Source: Flavobacterium degerlachei
GTDB lineage: Bacteria > Bacteroidota > Bacteroidia > Flavobacteriales > Flavobacteriaceae
Direction of reading: 5' to 3'
Length of the DNA: 64,000 nt
Assembly (NCBI RefSeq): GCF_900106645.1
Contig: NZ_FNMV01000001.1
Span: forward strand, 372,001-436,000
Shown: positions 54,918-63,157 of the stretch, one piece after another
How the letters are laid out: the number at the start of each line of letters is the position of its first letter
How positions within the stretch are numbered: position 1 is the stretch's first letter
Notes under the pieces: generated by a model
Database searches by the model: none
What the model saw: only the letters and a program-made list of their open reading frames with translations
Told to the model about the DNA's origin: nothing
Translations under genes and position numbers: made by a program

Positions 54918-56471
54918 ATGACAACAATAGCAAATCAATTCGGAATGAAAGAAGCTTTGGCACAATTGGGCATAAAGGACATAAATGAAGGTACTTCAAC
55001 AGGTTTAAATCATTTTTCAAATGGAGAAATCCTGGAAAGTTATTCTCCTGTAGACGGACAATTGATAGCGAAAGTGAAAATGTCAACTGCTGCTGATTAC
55101 GAAAAGGTAATGCAAACAGCAACAGAGGCTTTCAAAACATTCAGAACGATGCCAGCTCCACAACGTGGTGAAATCGTGCGTCAGTTTGGAGAGAAATTAC
55201 GTAAAAACAAAGAAGCTTTAGGTAAATTGGTTTCTTACGAAATGGGGAAATCATTACAAGAAGGATACGGAGAAGTTCAGGAAATGATTGATATCTGTGA
55301 TTTTGCAGTGGGTCTTTCGCGTCAATTGCATGGTCTGACAATGCATTCTGAACGTCCAGGACATAGAATGTACGAACAATATCACCCAATGGGAGTTGTT
55401 GGGATTATTTCAGCTTTCAACTTTCCAGTAGCTGTTTGGGCTTGGAATACAGCCTTGGCTTGGATTTGTGGTGATGTTTGCGTTTGGAAACCATCAGAAA
55501 AAACACCTTTATGTGGAATTGCCTGTCAGAATATTATTGCTGAGGTGATTAAAGAAAATAACCTTCCAGAAGGGATCTCTTGTTTAATCAATGGAGATTA
55601 TAAAGTGGGAGAAATGATGACTAACGATAAACGTGTTCCTTTAATTTCTGCAACGGGTTCAACTCGTATGGGGAAAATTGTGGCGCAAACCGTTGCTGGA
55701 CGTTTAGGTAGATCATTATTAGAGTTAGGTGGAAACAATGCAATCATTGTGACTCCGGATGCTGATATTAAAATGACGGTTATTGGAGCTGTTTTTGGAG
55801 CAGTAGGAACAGCAGGACAACGTTGTACTTCAACTCGTCGTTTGATCATTCACGAAAGTATTTACGATAAAGTAAAAGAAGCGATTGTATCAGCATACAA
55901 ACAATTACGCATAGGAAACCCATTAGATGAAAACAACCATGTAGGTCCCGTAATCGATAAGCATGCAGTGGAGATGTACAACAAAGCTTTAACAAAAGTA
56001 GTTGCCGAAGGAGGGAAAATCCTTGTTGAAGGTGGTGTTCTTTCTGGTGAAGGTTACGAAAGTGGCTGTTATGTTAAACCAGCAATTGCTGAAGCAGAAA
56101 ACTCATTCGAAATCGTACAACACGAAACTTTTGCACCGGTATTGTATTTGCTGAAATATTCTGGGGACGTTATGGATGCCATCGCAATCCAAAACGGAGT
56201 GGCTCAAGGATTATCTTCTGCAATCATGACTAATAACTTACGTGAAGCAGAATTATTCTTATCAGTTGTAGGTTCAGACTGTGGAATTGCCAATGTAAAT
56301 ATCGGAACTTCTGGTGCTGAAATTGGTGGTGCTTTTGGTGGAGAAAAAGAAACTGGTGGCGGACGTGAGTCTGGATCTGATGCTTGGAAAGTGTACATGA
56401 GAAGACAAACCAATACAATTAACTACACAACAAGTTTACCTTTGTCACAAGGGATAAAATTTGATTTGTAA
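54918..56471 (+). CDS. ALDH7-family aldehyde dehydrogenase
   Basis: A 517-residue aldehyde dehydrogenase. The catalytic Glu lies in LELGGNNA (about residue 274), the nucleophile Cys in GTAGQRCTSTRR (about 308), and the Asn in SAFNFP (about 171). The motifs and length fit the ALDH7 family (alpha-aminoadipate semialdehyde / L-piperidine-6-carboxylate dehydrogenase), which acts in lysine breakdown. A related aldehyde, such as betaine aldehyde, cannot be excluded. A TATCTTTA box (54874-54881) is one base from consensus. It is a single gene with a shared terminator. Confidence 0.9.
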   Translation: MTTIANQFGMKEALAQLGIKDINEGTSTGLNHFSNGEILESYSPVDGQLIAKVKMSTAADYEKVMQTATEAFKTFRTMPAPQRGEIVRQFGEKLRKNKEALGKLVSYEMGKSLQEGYGEVQEMIDICDFAVGLSRQLHGLTMHSERPGHRMYEQYHPMGVVGIISAFNFPVAVWAWNTALAWICGDVCVWKPSEKTPLCGIACQNIIAEVIKENNLPEGISCLINGDYKVGEMMTNDKRVPLISATGSTRMGKIVAQTVAGRLGRSLLELGGNNAIIVTPDADIKMTVIGAVFGAVGTAGQRCTSTRRLIIHESIYDKVKEAIVSAYKQLRIGNPLDENNHVGPVIDKHAVEMYNKALTKVVAEGGKILVEGGVLSGEGYESGCYVKPAIAEAENSFEIVQHETFAPVLYLLKYSGDVMDAIAIQNGVAQGLSSAIMTNNLREAELFLSVVGSDCGIANVNIGTSGAEIGGAFGGEKETGGGRESGSDAWKVYMRRQTNTINYTTSLPLSQGIKFDL

Positions 56472-56486
56472 GAAGTAGTTATAATA

Positions 56487-56530
56487 AATAAAAAAAGGCA
56501 ATTTGAGTTTTCAAATTGCCTTTTTTTATT
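56487..56530. terminator. Bidirectional terminator
   Basis: AATAAAAAAAGGCAATTTGA and TCAAATTGCCTTTTTTTATT are perfect inverted repeats around GTTT. Confidence 0.9.
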
Positions 56531-56587
56531 TCTGGATCTTTCGTAATCTTCAAAAGAATCGTTCTACTTTTATGATTTTAATTTGAT

Positions 56588-57091
56588 CTATAAATTAAAA
56601 GAAGCACCAATGTTTAATGTAAACTGATTGTTTAAGTTATGTCCAAAATCAGTACTATTTTTGTCATATTTTGCAATAGGCACTCCAGCCTCTCCAAACA
56701 ATCCAAAACCGTCAGTAAAGAAATAACGGAAACCTAAATGGGCACCAAAATTTTTCAATCCTAAGTCTAATCCTGGATAGATATCCATATTTGGCTCCAA
56801 TTGCATAACACTTCCTAGGTGCGCATTAAATCTAGCTTTTAGATCAACACGATCTCCAAAAGAAGGATTCTCATCATTCAATGGGTTTGTACGTACTGAT
56901 AACAAGTAATTAGCGGTAAGTCCTAAAGACATATTTTCCCCAATCCCAAAATCAGACGATAAAAAAATACCAGTTCCGCCGTCTTGTAGATTAAGACCAA
57001 CTTGTCCTTTAACATCTCCGTTTCCTTTGAAGGCTTGAGCATTAATTAGACCAAAACATAATAGTAATGATAATGTAATAATTTTTTTCAT
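56588..57091 (-). CDS. DUF6646 small outer-membrane beta-barrel
   Basis: A 167-residue exported protein with a signal peptide (about 1-18, INAQ) and strongly alternating amphipathic strands, ending in the outer-membrane-type ASFNL. It has the FKGNGDVKGQVGLNLQDGG start and GLNLQDGGTGIFLSSDFG pattern of DUF6646. It is probably a small beta-barrel; the role is unknown. Its promoter box TAATTTTG overlaps the end of the phosphatase gene upstream. Confidence 0.85.
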   Translation of the reverse strand: MKKIITLSLLLCFGLINAQAFKGNGDVKGQVGLNLQDGGTGIFLSSDFGIGENMSLGLTANYLLSVRTNPLNDENPSFGDRVDLKARFNAHLGSVMQLEPNMDIYPGLDLGLKNFGAHLGFRYFFTDGFGLFGEAGVPIAKYDKNSTDFGHNLNNQFTLNIGASFNL

Positions 57092-57118
57092 AATTCATGG
57101 AAGTTATAAATTCCGGGG

Positions 57119-57126
57119 CAAAATTA
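57119..57126 (-). promoter_or_regulatory. Promoter -7 box for DUF6646 gene
   Basis: On the minus strand, TAATTTTG is a perfect -7 match about 28 bases before the start codon. The -33 element would lie within the phosphatase coding end and is not obvious. Confidence 0.4.
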
Positions 57127-57138
57127 GTTTAATAAATT

Positions 57139-57864
57139 CTAATTACGGCCTTTTTCATCGAAATACAGTGCGTTCAACGGTTCGCTTTGCCAGAATTCTT
57201 TAGTGTTGATATCCATAATGGTCAAAGGTCCTTTGAAAGCAGCTCCGGTGTCTACGTTCCAAACGCAAGCCATTTGCACAGGAACAGTTTTTCCGATGCG
57301 TGTAACAGGGGTGTGTCCTATATAAATTTCATCATAAAGTGTTAAGCGTTTAGGGTACAATAAATCATTGGGTTTGATGCTTCGGTCTAGTGCTAGAGCA
57401 GTTTCCCATAGGGTTCTATCCCAGTAAAATAATTTTGGGTAGAACTCATAAGCAACGCCATTCATATTTGTAAACCCCGCATGAACAAATAGACGGTTTT
57501 TTTCGTCAAGATGATAATCTTGTAAGGATTCCAAGAAGTCAATATGCAATTTCTTCCTTCTTGAGTCTACCTCTTCATAAGCCATGACTGTCGCTTCTCC
57601 ACCATGTTTGTACCACAATGGGTTGTCTTTGTTGTCTTTAAGCCAATGAAGCAGGAGTTCATCGTGATTCCCACGAATGAAAATACAGTTGTTTGTAGTG
57701 TTCAATTCGATTAAGAAATCGATAACCTGCGGAGATTGGCTCCAGCCATCTACATAGTCTCCTAAAAAAATTAAGCTATCTTGTGGAGTTACCTTCGCTC
57801 GTTCCATTATTTGGTGCAGCGCGCGCAAACCGCCGTGTATGTCGCCTATGACTAATGTTCTCAT
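57139..57864 (-). CDS. Metallophosphoesterase, Ser/Thr phosphatase-like
   Basis: A 241-residue metallophosphoesterase of the PPP/ApaH-like group: GDIHG (7-11), GDYVDGW (36-42) and RGNHDE (68-73) supply the dimetal ligands, with His in FVHAGF and IGHTP later. It could be a protein phosphatase or a nucleotide phosphatase; the sequence does not decide this. It is immediately upstream of DUF6646 on the same strand but with a promoter box between. Confidence 0.92.
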   Translation of the reverse strand: MRTLVIGDIHGGLRALHQIMERAKVTPQDSLIFLGDYVDGWSQSPQVIDFLIELNTTNNCIFIRGNHDELLLHWLKDNKDNPLWYKHGGEATVMAYEEVDSRRKKLHIDFLESLQDYHLDEKNRLFVHAGFTNMNGVAYEFYPKLFYWDRTLWETALALDRSIKPNDLLYPKRLTLYDEIYIGHTPVTRIGKTVPVQMACVWNVDTGAAFKGPLTIMDINTKEFWQSEPLNALYFDEKGRN

Positions 57865-58434
57865 TTAGTGTGTTCTCAATGTGGTTTTCTAAAACAGTAG
57901 AAATACCGTTTTTTATAATTTATAAAAATAGGTAAAAGAGTTTGTACCAAAGAATTTTTAACTGTTTTTTTCGATATTATAGAAGCTAAAGTAGCTCAAT
58001 TGGTGCTGTAATTTATTACTTATTTGTTGAAAATTCTATTGGATTAGGATTTTTGAGGCTACTCATTTTAAAAAGCAATTAATTTTATTTGCCCAAATTG
58101 CAAAATATTAGTTTAAAAACGACTGTTTTTAACCGCATTAAAATATACCCACTTTTAATGATTGATTAGAATGAAAATTAAAGCTAACTTTATAAAAAAT
58201 TTAAAACGCCAGATAAATGAATGCAATTATCGCTTTTTCACTTTTAATTATAGAAATGATATGCAGTTTTATAAATGACCTCTTATTTGGTTAAAAACAT
58301 CACTTCATGGCTTTTTTTGGTGTAATTAGGAGATTAGTCTTAGCTCTTCTCAATCTAATTATTGTCTTAAGTCTACTGCTATAGTAATTTTTGGTTTAGA
58401 GTTCTTTCAGTGTGCTTTAAAAGCATTTGGCTAC
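57865..58434. other. Intergenic, 570 bases without clear content
   Basis: An AT-rich spacer with no gene, tRNA or strong hairpin that I can see. The last 20 or so bases (from about 58413) are homologous to sequence at 59855, being the flank of the duplicated AlbA_2 fragment. Confidence 0.6.
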
Positions 58435-58689
58435 TTACTGCATGTCATATTTCATCTTCCTCAAAATCCGCATGGCTTCTTTAAAGGACAAATATATTTG
58501 TCTATAGGGTTTCAAAAGCGGTTTGGCTTCAATTAGCTTTTCTTTGGCATCATCAAATCCGTTGAGGTAGCAAATCATGAACGTAGAAGGCAAGTTTTCA
58601 AGATCTTTACGTTCCCTTTCTGTCAATGGCTGCTCTTTTTTCAATTTTTTTAATAAGGCAATATTCGAGTTGTAAATGTGGTAAAGCAT
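58435..58689 (-). pseudogene. C-terminal fragment of an AlbA_2-domain protein
   Basis: 84 codons that match the last 84 residues of the gene at 59877-61016 with only a few differences (for example KKEQ for KKGQ, RERK for REHK, DMQ for DVQ). The similarity runs from about 58413 to 58715 and stops sharply, so the DNA-binding AlbA_2 domain is missing. The frame is open, but without that domain it is a relic of duplication. Confidence 0.8.
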
Positions 58690-58731
58690 TTTACGGTTGA
58701 ACCCGATGGCTCAAACTTGTCCTCAAACGTT

Positions 58732-58760
58732 AGCGCAGGTATTTACCTGTGCCCGCAAAG
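58732..58760 (+). repeat. REP hairpin, left of RAYT
   Basis: AGCGCAGGTATTTACCTGTG and CCCGCAAAG form a palindromic REP-like unit. Its reverse complement matches the right copy (59389-59417) at 26 of 29 bases. Confidence 0.8.
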
Positions 58761-59384
58761 GTGAGGAAATACAGTAAAAAGTTGTGGCAATTAAAATGCT
58801 CCATTTTTTTGTTTAATTTTAAAATAAAAAGGTCAACAAAATACAAAGCAACAACTACTGAAGAAGCTTATTTTGTAACTATAACAACTGTGGGTTGGGT
58901 AGATGTATTTACAAGATTGAGTCAAAAAAATAATATTATTCGTGCCTTGCAGTATTGTCAAGAAAATAAAGGCTTGGAGATATATGGTTATTGCATTATG
59001 TCTTCTCATATTCATTTGCTTTGTAAAGCCACTAACAATTTTATTTTGTCGGATGTAATGCGGGATTTGAAGAGATTTACTTCTATAAAAATCATACAAA
59101 CAATTCAGGAAGAGCCAGAGAGTAGAAGAGAATGGATGCTGGAATATTTTAGAAAAGCATGCGAACATTTAAAAAAAGAACAAAAATATAAAGTATGGCA
59201 AAACGGCTATCATGCAGAACATATTTATAGTAACAAATTCATACGTCAAAAACTAGATTACATACACAACAATCCTGTAAAAGATAGAATTGTTACTTTA
59301 GCAGAAGATTATTATTTCAGTTCTGCTAGAAATTATGCCAGTTTAGATAACGATTTAAAGGTGATTTTGTTAGATTTGTTTTGA
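58749..59384 (+). mobile_element. REP-associated tyrosine transposase (RAYT, Y1_Tnp)
   Basis: An up to 211-residue IS200-like transposase: the HUH motif HIHLL in MSSHIHLLC, and LDYIHNNPVKDR with the conserved Tyr near the end. RAYTs cut and join REP hairpin ends. The gene lies between two REP hairpins. The start is odd. Family members usually begin MSTKYKATT, but here the codon before STKYKATT is AGG. The longest frame therefore begins with GTG inside the left REP, adding 28 residues that look random. The start may have been lost by a single-base change. Confidence 0.85.
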
Positions 59385-59388
59385 CAAT

Positions 59389-59417
59389 CTTTGTGGGCAC
59401 AGGCAAATGCCTGCGCT
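59389..59417 (-). repeat. REP hairpin, right of RAYT
   Basis: CTTTGTGGGCACAGGCAAAT followed by GCCTGCGCT. It is the inverted partner of the left REP and contains the same central palindrome with compensating changes (GGC-AAA-GCC in place of GGT-AAA-TACC type pairing). Confidence 0.8.
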
Positions 59418-59600
59418 AAAGATTATAGGATTTATACTATGTAATGGGACATGCTTTTAAAAGTGGTGTACCGCAAAAAAAGTTGAAAAATGCTTTCACG
59501 GCGTTTCAATCTTGTTTTTTAACTTATGTAATTCCTGTCTTTGAACATAGTTGTAATAAATTTAGCACTCCACAAACATCCAAGAAAGCAAGAAGATAAA

Positions 59601-59831
59601 ATGGAAAAAATTACACCTATGATGCCGTTGTTTATTGTGGCTTTATTTATATTTTTCACAGCAAATTATTTTTTAAAAAAAGATAAAAGAGATAATTTAG
59701 GTAAAACCAATTCTGGATCCGAAATGGATTTTAATAAATATATAAATATTAAAACTAAATATGCTAAAATATTTTCTCTAGTCATTATTATTTTTATAAT
59801 ATCAAAAATATTTTTTATTCTGTTTGTATAA
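59601..59831 (+). CDS. Small putative membrane protein
   Basis: A 76-residue ORF with two hydrophobic segments (about 7-21 MPLFIVALFIFFTAN and 56-75 FSLVIIIFIISKIFF) linked by a charged loop. ATG 59601 is chosen; a longer frame would start at TTG 59541. It has no family that I recognise and sits between the RAYT element and the AlbA_2 gene. It could be a genuine small membrane protein. Confidence 0.5.
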   Translation: MEKITPMMPLFIVALFIFFTANYFLKKDKRDNLGKTNSGSEMDFNKYINIKTKYAKIFSLVIIIFIISKIFFILFV

Positions 59832-59876
59832 TCGAAAAAAAACGCGCTATCGGGTACTTTAAAAGAATTTGGCCGT

Positions 59877-61016
59877 TTACTGCACGTCATATTTCATCTT
59901 CCTCAAAATCCGCATGGCTTCTTTAAAGGACAAATATATTTGTCGGTAGGGTTTCAAAAGCGGTTTGGCTTCAATCAGCTTTTCTTTGGCATCATCAAAT
60001 CCGTTGAGGTAGCAAATCATAAACGTAGAAGGCAAGTTTTCAAGATCTTTATGTTCCCTTTCTGTCAATGGCTGCCCTTTTTTCAACTTTTTTAATAAGG
60101 CGATATTCGAGTTGTAAATGTGGTAAAGCATTTTACGGTTGAATTCCGGTGGCTGAAAAAGCATTTCGCTTTCTATCTTATAATAGCCATTCTCGTAAAA
60201 AAAGATGGTTTGTTTCTCTAATGGGTAATAGCTAGTCTTGTCGTTCAATCCCAGCGGTACATATTCAATAATCGTAAAATAATCATCGTCATAAGATATC
60301 GTGACCACGTCTTGTGCCGAATAAAACAACTTTACTTGTTCATTGATAAGCTCAATATCAACACGTGACAAATAGATTTTATCACGCACCTTTTTTGGGA
60401 TTCCAGCCCAGCAAATGATGAATAACTCCTTAAACACTTTGTATTTTGGCGCCATGTCCTTGTGGCGAAAATTCATGAAATCAAAAACACCGTCAAGGGT
60501 GTGTTCTATGTTGTTTCTGGAGCCGTTTTCAATGCCGATGACTGTTTCGGCGTTTTGATAACTCCTTTCAACTTTAGCTACTGTTGGTGTCGTATTGCTT
60601 CCTATTCTTATAAAAACGCTACCAGCAGGGATGGTATGAATCCCTTTTTTAAAAAACGAACTGTTTTTTTTGGGTTTTATTGTGACTAGTCCTACGACCT
60701 TATCTTTGGGTAAACTTGGGAAGGGGACATTCTCATATTGAATTTTAGGCGGGTTTTCAAGATAGGCATTTACTAAATTCTGGATGTGACTGTCGTCAAA
60801 AAAGTCATCACCCACAATTTCGTTATCTTGATCTTCAACTCCCACAACAATATAAGAGTTGTTTGTGGGATTCGAATTTGACAATGCGCATATATGCTTC
60901 AAAAACTTCGCTTTTCCCTCACGAGTATGCAAATTCAACTGGCGTTTTTTATCATAAAAACTGCACTCATCATTATAGGCGAGCAGGTTTTTGATTAAAA
61001 GACGTTTGTTGATCAT
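59877..61016 (-). CDS. AlbA_2 (Schlafen-like) DNA-binding domain protein
   Basis: A 379-residue protein. The N-terminal AlbA_2/Schlafen-type domain (about 20-145) has FLKHICALSNSNPTNNSYIVVG, VGVEDQDNEIVGDDFF, and GSVFIRIGSNTTP. The C-terminal half (about 180-379) has no family I know and is duplicated in the fragment at 58435. AlbA_2 proteins include transcriptional regulators and putative ATP-binding helicase-like proteins; the role here is open. It is 8 bases downstream of an SDR gene on the same strand. Confidence 0.8.
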   Translation of the reverse strand: MINKRLLIKNLLAYNDECSFYDKKRQLNLHTREGKAKFLKHICALSNSNPTNNSYIVVGVEDQDNEIVGDDFFDDSHIQNLVNAYLENPPKIQYENVPFPSLPKDKVVGLVTIKPKKNSSFFKKGIHTIPAGSVFIRIGSNTTPTVAKVERSYQNAETVIGIENGSRNNIEHTLDGVFDFMNFRHKDMAPKYKVFKELFIICWAGIPKKVRDKIYLSRVDIELINEQVKLFYSAQDVVTISYDDDYFTIIEYVPLGLNDKTSYYPLEKQTIFFYENGYYKIESEMLFQPPEFNRKMLYHIYNSNIALLKKLKKGQPLTEREHKDLENLPSTFMICYLNGFDDAKEKLIEAKPLLKPYRQIYLSFKEAMRILRKMKYDVQ

Positions 61017-61024
61017 TGATTAAA

Positions 61025-61777
61025 TTAATTTTTATTGACAATTGTCGATGATGCTTGGGCTGTACTCATAACTACTAGATCGGCAATATTAATATGGTAA
61101 GGTCTGGAAACTACGAAATGAATAATGTCAGCAATATCTTCAGCTTGCAAGGGCTCAAAACCTTTGTATACATTTGATGCTCTTTCAGAATCTCCTTTGA
61201 AACGTACTTCACTAAATTCGGTTTGTACCATTCCGGGATGAATGGCTCCGACCCTTATTCCGAATTGGTTTAAGTCCATGCGCATTCCTTGGTTTAAAGC
61301 ATCAACGGCATGTTTTGTGGCACAATAGACATTTCCGTTTGGATATACTTCTTTTGCGGCAGTAGAACCAATATTGATAATATGACCAGATTTTCTTTCA
61401 ATCATTTGTGGAATTATTGCTTTCGAAACATACAAAAGTCCTTTTACATTAATGTCTATCATGGCGTCCCAATCGTCTATATCTCCAGTTTGAATTGGAT
61501 CTAAACCATGGGCGTTACCTGCATTGTTAATCAGAATGTCAATTTTAGAAAAAGCTTCAGGTAAAGAATTGATTTGCTCTGAAACAGCTTTTTTATCCCG
61601 AACATCAAAATGCAGGGTGTGCACTTCAGTCAATTTAGAAAGTTCCGTTTCTAGCTCGGCCAATCGGTCTTCTCGTCTTCCGCAAAGGACTATTTTATAG
61701 TTATTTTTAGCTAATAGTTCAGCTGTGGCTTTACCTATTCCGCTGGTGGCACCAGTTATTAGTACTGTCTTATTCAT
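61025..61777 (-). CDS. Short-chain dehydrogenase/reductase (YdfG-like)
   Basis: A 250-residue classical SDR: TGATSGIGKA (7-16), NNAGNAHG (about 87-94), the Ser/Tyr/Lys triad in INIGSTAAK and YCATKHA (about 140-160), and PGMVQTEF. It resembles YdfG-type 3-hydroxy acid / serine dehydrogenases. The NADP-specific RRED segment at 38-41 suggests NADPH use. No promoter of consensus quality is visible. Confidence 0.92.
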   Translation of the reverse strand: MNKTVLITGATSGIGKATAELLAKNNYKIVLCGRREDRLAELETELSKLTEVHTLHFDVRDKKAVSEQINSLPEAFSKIDILINNAGNAHGLDPIQTGDIDDWDAMIDINVKGLLYVSKAIIPQMIERKSGHIINIGSTAAKEVYPNGNVYCATKHAVDALNQGMRMDLNQFGIRVGAIHPGMVQTEFSEVRFKGDSERASNVYKGFEPLQAEDIADIIHFVVSRPYHINIADLVVMSTAQASSTIVNKN

Positions 61778-62072
61778 AATTTGTATTTCTATTTAGTTCG
61801 TATATAGGTCCCTGGGGGAGACTAAAAAAAAAGAATCAACAACACAGAAACATAGAAAGAAAAGAGCTGGAGAGTCCAATTCTTGGATTCACATAGCTAT
61901 TGTTTTCTCTAATCGAGTCAAACGCCTTCCTAATTTTATAAAATCTATGTTTCTATGTGGTTAAAAAATTAAACAAATTGAACTACACCCACCGATTATA
62001 CATATAAAAATATATACGTTAGAGGAAAAGGGAATAATTTGAAATTTGTAAGTGGGTAACTATAAGCCTGAT
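61778..62072. other. Spacer with CTATGT-family repeat
   Basis: Contains the repeat at 61891-61968 and no gene; the minus-strand 76-codon frame at 61996-62226 is a shadow of the aldo-keto reductase. Confidence 0.6.
61891..61968 (+). repeat. CTATGT-family repeat, copy 4
   Basis: Begins ACATAGCTATTG and ends TCTATGTTTCTATGTGGTTA then AAAAAA. It shares the end pattern with copies at 20507, 20754 and 53658. Confidence 0.6.
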
Positions 62073-62945
62073 TTAAGGCACATCTTCTCCCATACTTTCT
62101 GACCAAATGGCAAACCAATCTTCTTTTTCGAGTTCGAGTTCGACCGCTTTCATCAAAGACTGAATTCGGGCTACATTTACAGTTCCGGCAATCGGAATCA
62201 CTTTTGACGGATGTTTCAAAACCCAAGAAAGCAAAATTGTGTCAGAGCCTAAATGGTATTTCGAAACTAATGTAGCTAGTAATTTTTTCAATTTATGTGT
62301 TTGAGGAATGTCTTTTCTGAAAACACAACCTAGTGGATTCCATGACATAGGGCGAATATTATGCATTTGCATATAATCAAAGCTACCGTCAAGCATTGGT
62401 TCAAAATTAGTGGCCGAAAATTGAACTTGGTTATAACTAATTTCCGTTTTCTGACGAATCAATTCTGTTTGTGAAGAAGTAAAATTCGAAAGTCCAAAAT
62501 CGATTATTTTTCCCTCAGATTTTAGTTTTTCAACTGCTTCAGCAATTTCATCAGCTTGCATCAATGGGCTGGGTCTGTGTAGCAAAAATACATCTAGATA
62601 ATCAGTTTGCAGGTTTTTTAACGATTGTTCAACGGAACTAATAATATGCGCTGTAGAATAATCATAATGTTTGACAGTGTTGTCTCTGTTTTCTGACAGC
62701 ATCTGAATTCCGCATTTAGAAATTAATTGCATTTTTTCTCTCGCTATTTTGCTAGAAGAAAATGCTTTTCCAAAGTCGGCTTCCGTGGTGTATGAACCAT
62801 AAATATCGGCATGATCAAAAGTCGTGATTTTGTTTTCAAGGCATACGTGAATCATGTTTTCCATTTCCTTTGAAGTGAGGTTTTTATCCCAAACTCCCCA
62901 ATTCATAGTACCCGCAATTATAGGTGATAATGTTGTTTTATTCAT
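62073..62945 (-). CDS. Aldo/keto reductase (YdhF-like)
   Basis: A 290-residue aldo-keto reductase: the catalytic Asp and Tyr in FDHADIYGSY (about 39-48), Lys in LISKCGIQ (about 73-80), and LLHRPSPL (about 118-125) with the His. NADPH binding is in the C-terminal PIAGTVN segment. It reduces aldehydes or sugars; the substrate is not determined. It is a single gene, with the MoxR gene divergent upstream. Confidence 0.92.
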   Translation of the reverse strand: MNKTTLSPIIAGTMNWGVWDKNLTSKEMENMIHVCLENKITTFDHADIYGSYTTEADFGKAFSSSKIAREKMQLISKCGIQMLSENRDNTVKHYDYSTAHIISSVEQSLKNLQTDYLDVFLLHRPSPLMQADEIAEAVEKLKSEGKIIDFGLSNFTSSQTELIRQKTEISYNQVQFSATNFEPMLDGSFDYMQMHNIRPMSWNPLGCVFRKDIPQTHKLKKLLATLVSKYHLGSDTILLSWVLKHPSKVIPIAGTVNVARIQSLMKAVELELEKEDWFAIWSESMGEDVP

Positions 62946-63157
62946 GGTTTTATTGTTTTAGTAAAATCTGCATTTATGCGATTCCGAAGTATATTTTTCA
63001 AAGTTCTTAAAAATATAAAAATTGTATCATAATTCGACCTTAAAATTAGGGCATTTGTCGAAGTTTTAACCATTTTTTAACATCTTACCTCTAAAAAATA
63101 ATTCAATTTGCACTCTCAAAAGTAAGGCATTAAATTCAAGGTTTTAAAAATATCAAT

